Part shown: piece after piece, positions 61,480-64,000 of the stretch
Layout: every line of letters starts with the position of its first letter
Position numbering within the stretch: position 1 is the stretch's first letter
Assembly: GCA_903834765.1 (NCBI GenBank)
Contig: CAILKE010000021.1
Span: forward strand, 1 to 64,000
Origin: an uncultured Bacteroidota bacterium
Lineage (GTDB): Bacteria > Bacteroidota > Bacteroidia > B-17B0 > Aurantibacillaceae
Direction: 5' to 3'
Length of the DNA: 64,000 nt
Program-made: the position numbers and the translations under genes
Notes under the pieces: generated by a model
What the model saw: only the letters and a program-made list of their open reading frames with translations
What the model was told of the DNA's origin: nothing
The model's database searches: none

Positions 61480-64000
61480 ATGTTAAAAAAAATCTTAGTT
61501 ATCCTTTCATTAGTCCTAACATCTAATGTTATAAATGCTCAAAAATTAACTCAGTTTAGTACCGACTCCATTAAATTCTATAAAGAATTAAATGATTATT
61601 TTATGGAGTTTTCAGCTAATAAAAAAGATGCCGAAGAGTATATGTTAGGCTTTCAAAAACTATGGAAGTCGCCTGAATTTCCTAATAAATACAGACAAGC
61701 ACTTTACAAAACAAGTAATGCTATGCTTCAACGAAAGTTAAGGCCTTACCCCTATTTTATTAGTTATATAAATGCTGTTGTCAGTTGTATCGATTCAAAG
61801 CAAAATCAATCAACCTTTGATAATTGGCAGGGTTGTATTGAAAAAATATTTGCTGGTAAAAACCTAAAAAGTTATGGAGATTATTTAGAAATGAGTGAAA
61901 ATATTTTTACAGACAATACGTTTTATAAATCACCTACCTATGCTTATAGGAGTAAAGAAGCAAATTACAGATTTGAATTTGATTCCATTCCTAAAGTGAT
62001 TTTTCCCAGCTTTACACTTGTAGGTTCAAGTCCAAGAGGGGATTCAATTTCTATAGAAAATATTGAAGGAACATATTACCCAACTTGGAAAAAATTTGTT
62101 GGCAAAGGAGGTAAATTAAGTTGGGCACGAACTGGTGTTGGAAATGACGTATATGCTGATTTAATAAGAGTTTCGATTGATTGCAAATCAGGGGGATATA
62201 CTTCAGATTCAGCAACATTTACTGGTAAACAATATTTTGATAAACCTCAAAAAGGAAGAATTACAGATAAGATTGTAACAGAAAATGGTGATCCAACTTT
62301 TCCCAGATTTGATTCGTATAGCAAACGCTTATTAGTGAAAAACATATATCCTGATGTAGATTATGATGGTGGTTTTGGCATGAGGGGTAATAAATTTGTT
62401 GGTTCAGGAAGTGCTATAAGTCCTGCGAAGATTGTATTTAGAAGAAATAATTTACGTTTTTTGGAAATTTCGGCTCGATCATTTTCAATGACGAAAGAAA
62501 AAATTAGTGCTAAACCAGCTGGCGTTAAATTTTTTTTAGAAAAAGATTCAATCATGCATCCAGGTTTAAGTTTTGTATATCAAGTAGAAAAAAAAACAGT
62601 TACTCTTTTGCGCACAGATGACGGTCTGGAAAAATCACCTTATTACAATACCTACCATAAAATGGATATGTATTTTGAACAGCTAATTTGGAAAATAGAT
62701 GAACCTAAAATTGATTTTAACTTTTTGCCAAATAATACTCAAGGTGAAGCTTTTTTCGAATCACAAGACTTCTTTTCACGTTCCCGACTGGATGCAATTA
62801 AAGGTCAAGAAACAATAAGTCCAGTTACTAAAATTAATGATTACTATAATAACAATGGAAATTTATTAAGTTTTACGGTTGTGGATTTTGCAAAGTATAT
62901 TAAATATTTAGCAGTTGACTTAAGACCACTTGTTTTTAAAATGGCCATTTTTGGATTAGTAAACTATGAGCCAGAAACAGATATTATAACCATAAAACCT
63001 AGACTTTTTGATTATATTAAAAATTTAAAACATGATAGGGATTATGACATCATTACAATACATTCGGTCTTTCCTAATAAAACCAATGCTACTATGAGCT
63101 TGGTTAACAATAGTTACGATGTAACGATTCGTGGAGTAGAAAGCATTTTATTGAGTGATACTCAAAAAGTATTTATGTTTCCTCGACATAATGAATTAAT
63201 TCTAAAGAAAAATAGAACTATTGAGTTTTCAGGAACAGTTGCCTCTGGTAAATTTGAGTTTCATGGAAAAGATTTTGTATTTGATTATGATATGTTTAAA
63301 GTACGAATGAAAACAATTGATTCTTGTCGCATTTATGTAGTATCTCGAGAACCAGATATCAATGGTAACTTTCCCTTCAGAAGAGTACAAACAGTTATTG
63401 AGAATATGAATGGTGAGTTAAGAATTGATGCTCCAAAAAACCATAGCGGATTTGGCAAAGCAACAACCTTCCCTCAATTTCAAAGTTTTAAAGAAAGTTA
63501 TACTTACTATGATAAAAAAACAATTTTCAAAGGGGTTTATAACCGCGATAAATTTTATTATAAGCTCGATCCTTTTACAATGGACAGTTTGGATAACTTT
63601 AGAAATGAAGGATTAATCTTTGAAGGTGAATTTACATCGGCAGGTATATTTCCTACTTTCAGAGAACAATTATCTTTACAAAAAGATTACTCATTAGGTT
63701 TTGTTAGAGCCACACCTCCAGGCGGCTTCCTAATTTATGGTGGAAAAGCAAAATTTGAAAATGAAATCAAATTAAGTAACAAAGGCCTACGTGCAGATGG
63801 TGATTTAAATTACGTTACTTCAACAACAAAATCAAAAGATTTTATTTTCTTTCCAGATAGTATGAATACAATGGCAAATTCTTTTGATATTAAAGAACAA
63901 ATAGATCCTATTGAATTTCCTCAATCTCATGGTGATACAGTTTATATTCACTGGGTACCTTATAAAGATGTTATGAATGCAACTGATAAGGCTAGTCCGT
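61480..64000 (+). CDS. Very large secreted protein, C-terminus beyond window
   Basis: Open for 840 codons from the ATG at 61480 to the window edge, without a stop. Signal peptide about 1-20 (KILVILSLVLTSNVINAQ). The chain is Ser/Lys/Asp-rich with many aromatic residues (e.g. SKRLLVKNIYPDVDYDGGFGMRGNKFVGSG, about residue 285) and repeated beta-strand-like stretches such as KVRMKTIDSCRIYVVSR. It has no motif I can name. It resembles, in size and style, the long hypothetical envelope proteins of Bacteroidota. It stands divergent from yajQ and its start has a -7 box. Confidence 0.85.
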   Translation, partial: MLKKILVILSLVLTSNVINAQKLTQFSTDSIKFYKELNDYFMEFSANKKDAEEYMLGFQKLWKSPEFPNKYRQALYKTSNAMLQRKLRPYPYFISYINAVVSCIDSKQNQSTFDNWQGCIEKIFAGKNLKSYGDYLEMSENIFTDNTFYKSPTYAYRSKEANYRFEFDSIPKVIFPSFTLVGSSPRGDSISIENIEGTYYPTWKKFVGKGGKLSWARTGVGNDVYADLIRVSIDCKSGGYTSDSATFTGKQYFDKPQKGRITDKIVTENGDPTFPRFDSYSKRLLVKNIYPDVDYDGGFGMRGNKFVGSGSAISPAKIVFRRNNLRFLEISARSFSMTKEKISAKPAGVKFFLEKDSIMHPGLSFVYQVEKKTVTLLRTDDGLEKSPYYNTYHKMDMYFEQLIWKIDEPKIDFNFLPNNTQGEAFFESQDFFSRSRLDAIKGQETISPVTKINDYYNNNGNLLSFTVVDFAKYIKYLAVDLRPLVFKMAIFGLVNYEPETDIITIKPRLFDYIKNLKHDRDYDIITIHSVFPNKTNATMSLVNNSYDVTIRGVESILLSDTQKVFMFPRHNELILKKNRTIEFSGTVASGKFEFHGKDFVFDYDMFKVRMKTIDSCRIYVVSREPDINGNFPFRRVQTVIENMNGELRIDAPKNHSGFGKATTFPQFQSFKESYTYYDKKTIFKGVYNRDKFYYKLDPFTMDSLDNFRNEGLIFEGEFTSAGIFPTFREQLSLQKDYSLGFVRATPPGGFLIYGGKAKFENEIKLSNKGLRADGDLNYVTSTTKSKDFIFFPDSMNTMANSFDIKEQIDPIEFPQSHGDTVYIHWVPYKDVMNATDKASP

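Noticed and set aside
1-64000. tRNA, rRNA, CRISPR, insertion sequence, prophage or toxin-antitoxin loci
   Set aside because: No T-loop-like GTTCRANNC with acceptor pairing, no repeat-spacer array, and no transposase, integrase or toxin-like gene was seen.

Overview
The window is AT-rich bacterial DNA from a member of the Bacteroidota. Three lines of evidence support this. Two secreted proteins end in type A Por/type IX secretion (T9SS) sorting domains (5388-6371 and 41611-42459), and a third ends in the CHU_C/type B domain (56348-60364). Many genes are preceded by the Bacteroidota promoter pattern TTTG-N~20-TAnnTTTG. The gene set is typical of the phylum: a PadR-PspC pair, an OstA-like protein, a short AMP nucleosidase, a PlpD-like patatin and a DUF1573-yajC-ybbR-coaE cluster. 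The genus cannot be named from the sequence. I saw no rRNA, tRNA, CRISPR array, transposase or phage genes.

Layout. 1-5.4 kb: a truncated GIY-YIG protein, kbl, an RluA-type pseudouridine synthase, then a two-gene minus-strand operon (double-domain universal stress protein plus a 61-aa membrane protein) flanked on both sides by long non-coding stretches. 5.4-9.3 kb: a T9SS cargo gene, a DUF1801-like gene, an RlhA-like U32 protein and repeat-like intergenic DNA. 9.4-20.8 kb: gyrA and clpC (divergent), cca, an SRPBCC gene and pyrE, a Nudix gene, a LacI-type regulator and lpd. 20.9-25.5 kb: DUF1573-yajC-ybbR-coaE plus a small gene, an LRR protein and TerC. 25.5-30.6 kb: PadR, PspC and a TonB-dependent receptor. 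30.7-37.2 kb: DUF3820, a hypothetical gene, a DEAD-box helicase, AMP nucleosidase, an HsdR_N-like gene, an M23/LysM protein and dnaB. 37.2-43.4 kb: tandem duplicate lipoproteins, a MauE/thioredoxin-like protein, MarR, pyrR-dinB-pyrB, a T9SS cargo gene and rnz. 43.4-55.8 kb: PlpD-like patatin, a DppB-type permease with tpiA and prmA, a TonB_C protein, a large vWA-like membrane protein, fabG, an OstA-like gene and rlmD. 55.9-64 kb: a 94-aa protein, a 1338-residue repeat-rich T9SS type B protein with a small partner, yajQ, and the start of a very large secreted protein that runs off the end.

The most interesting signal is a pair of homologous, non-coding, plus-strand transcription units at about 2446-2931 and 4397-4674, flanking the stress-protein operon. 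They share a promoter -7 box at exactly the same offset, a series of hairpins and an intrinsic terminator. Several helices differ by compensatory base changes: GCGAG/CUUGC versus UGAGG/CCUCA, CUUG versus UUCG tetraloop stems, AAACGA/UCGUUU versus UAAUGG/UCAUUA, and the terminator stems. This is good evidence, from the sequence alone, for a structured RNA family that I cannot match to a named class.

Secondary signals are an 18-bp perfect palindrome present twice, with a compensatory variant inside a coding sequence; a perfect 17-bp-arm operator in front of padR; several promoters whose -7 box lies so close to the start codon that the mRNA should be nearly leaderless (pyrE, rlmD, pyrR); and a large hairpin repeat element downstream of the U32 gene.
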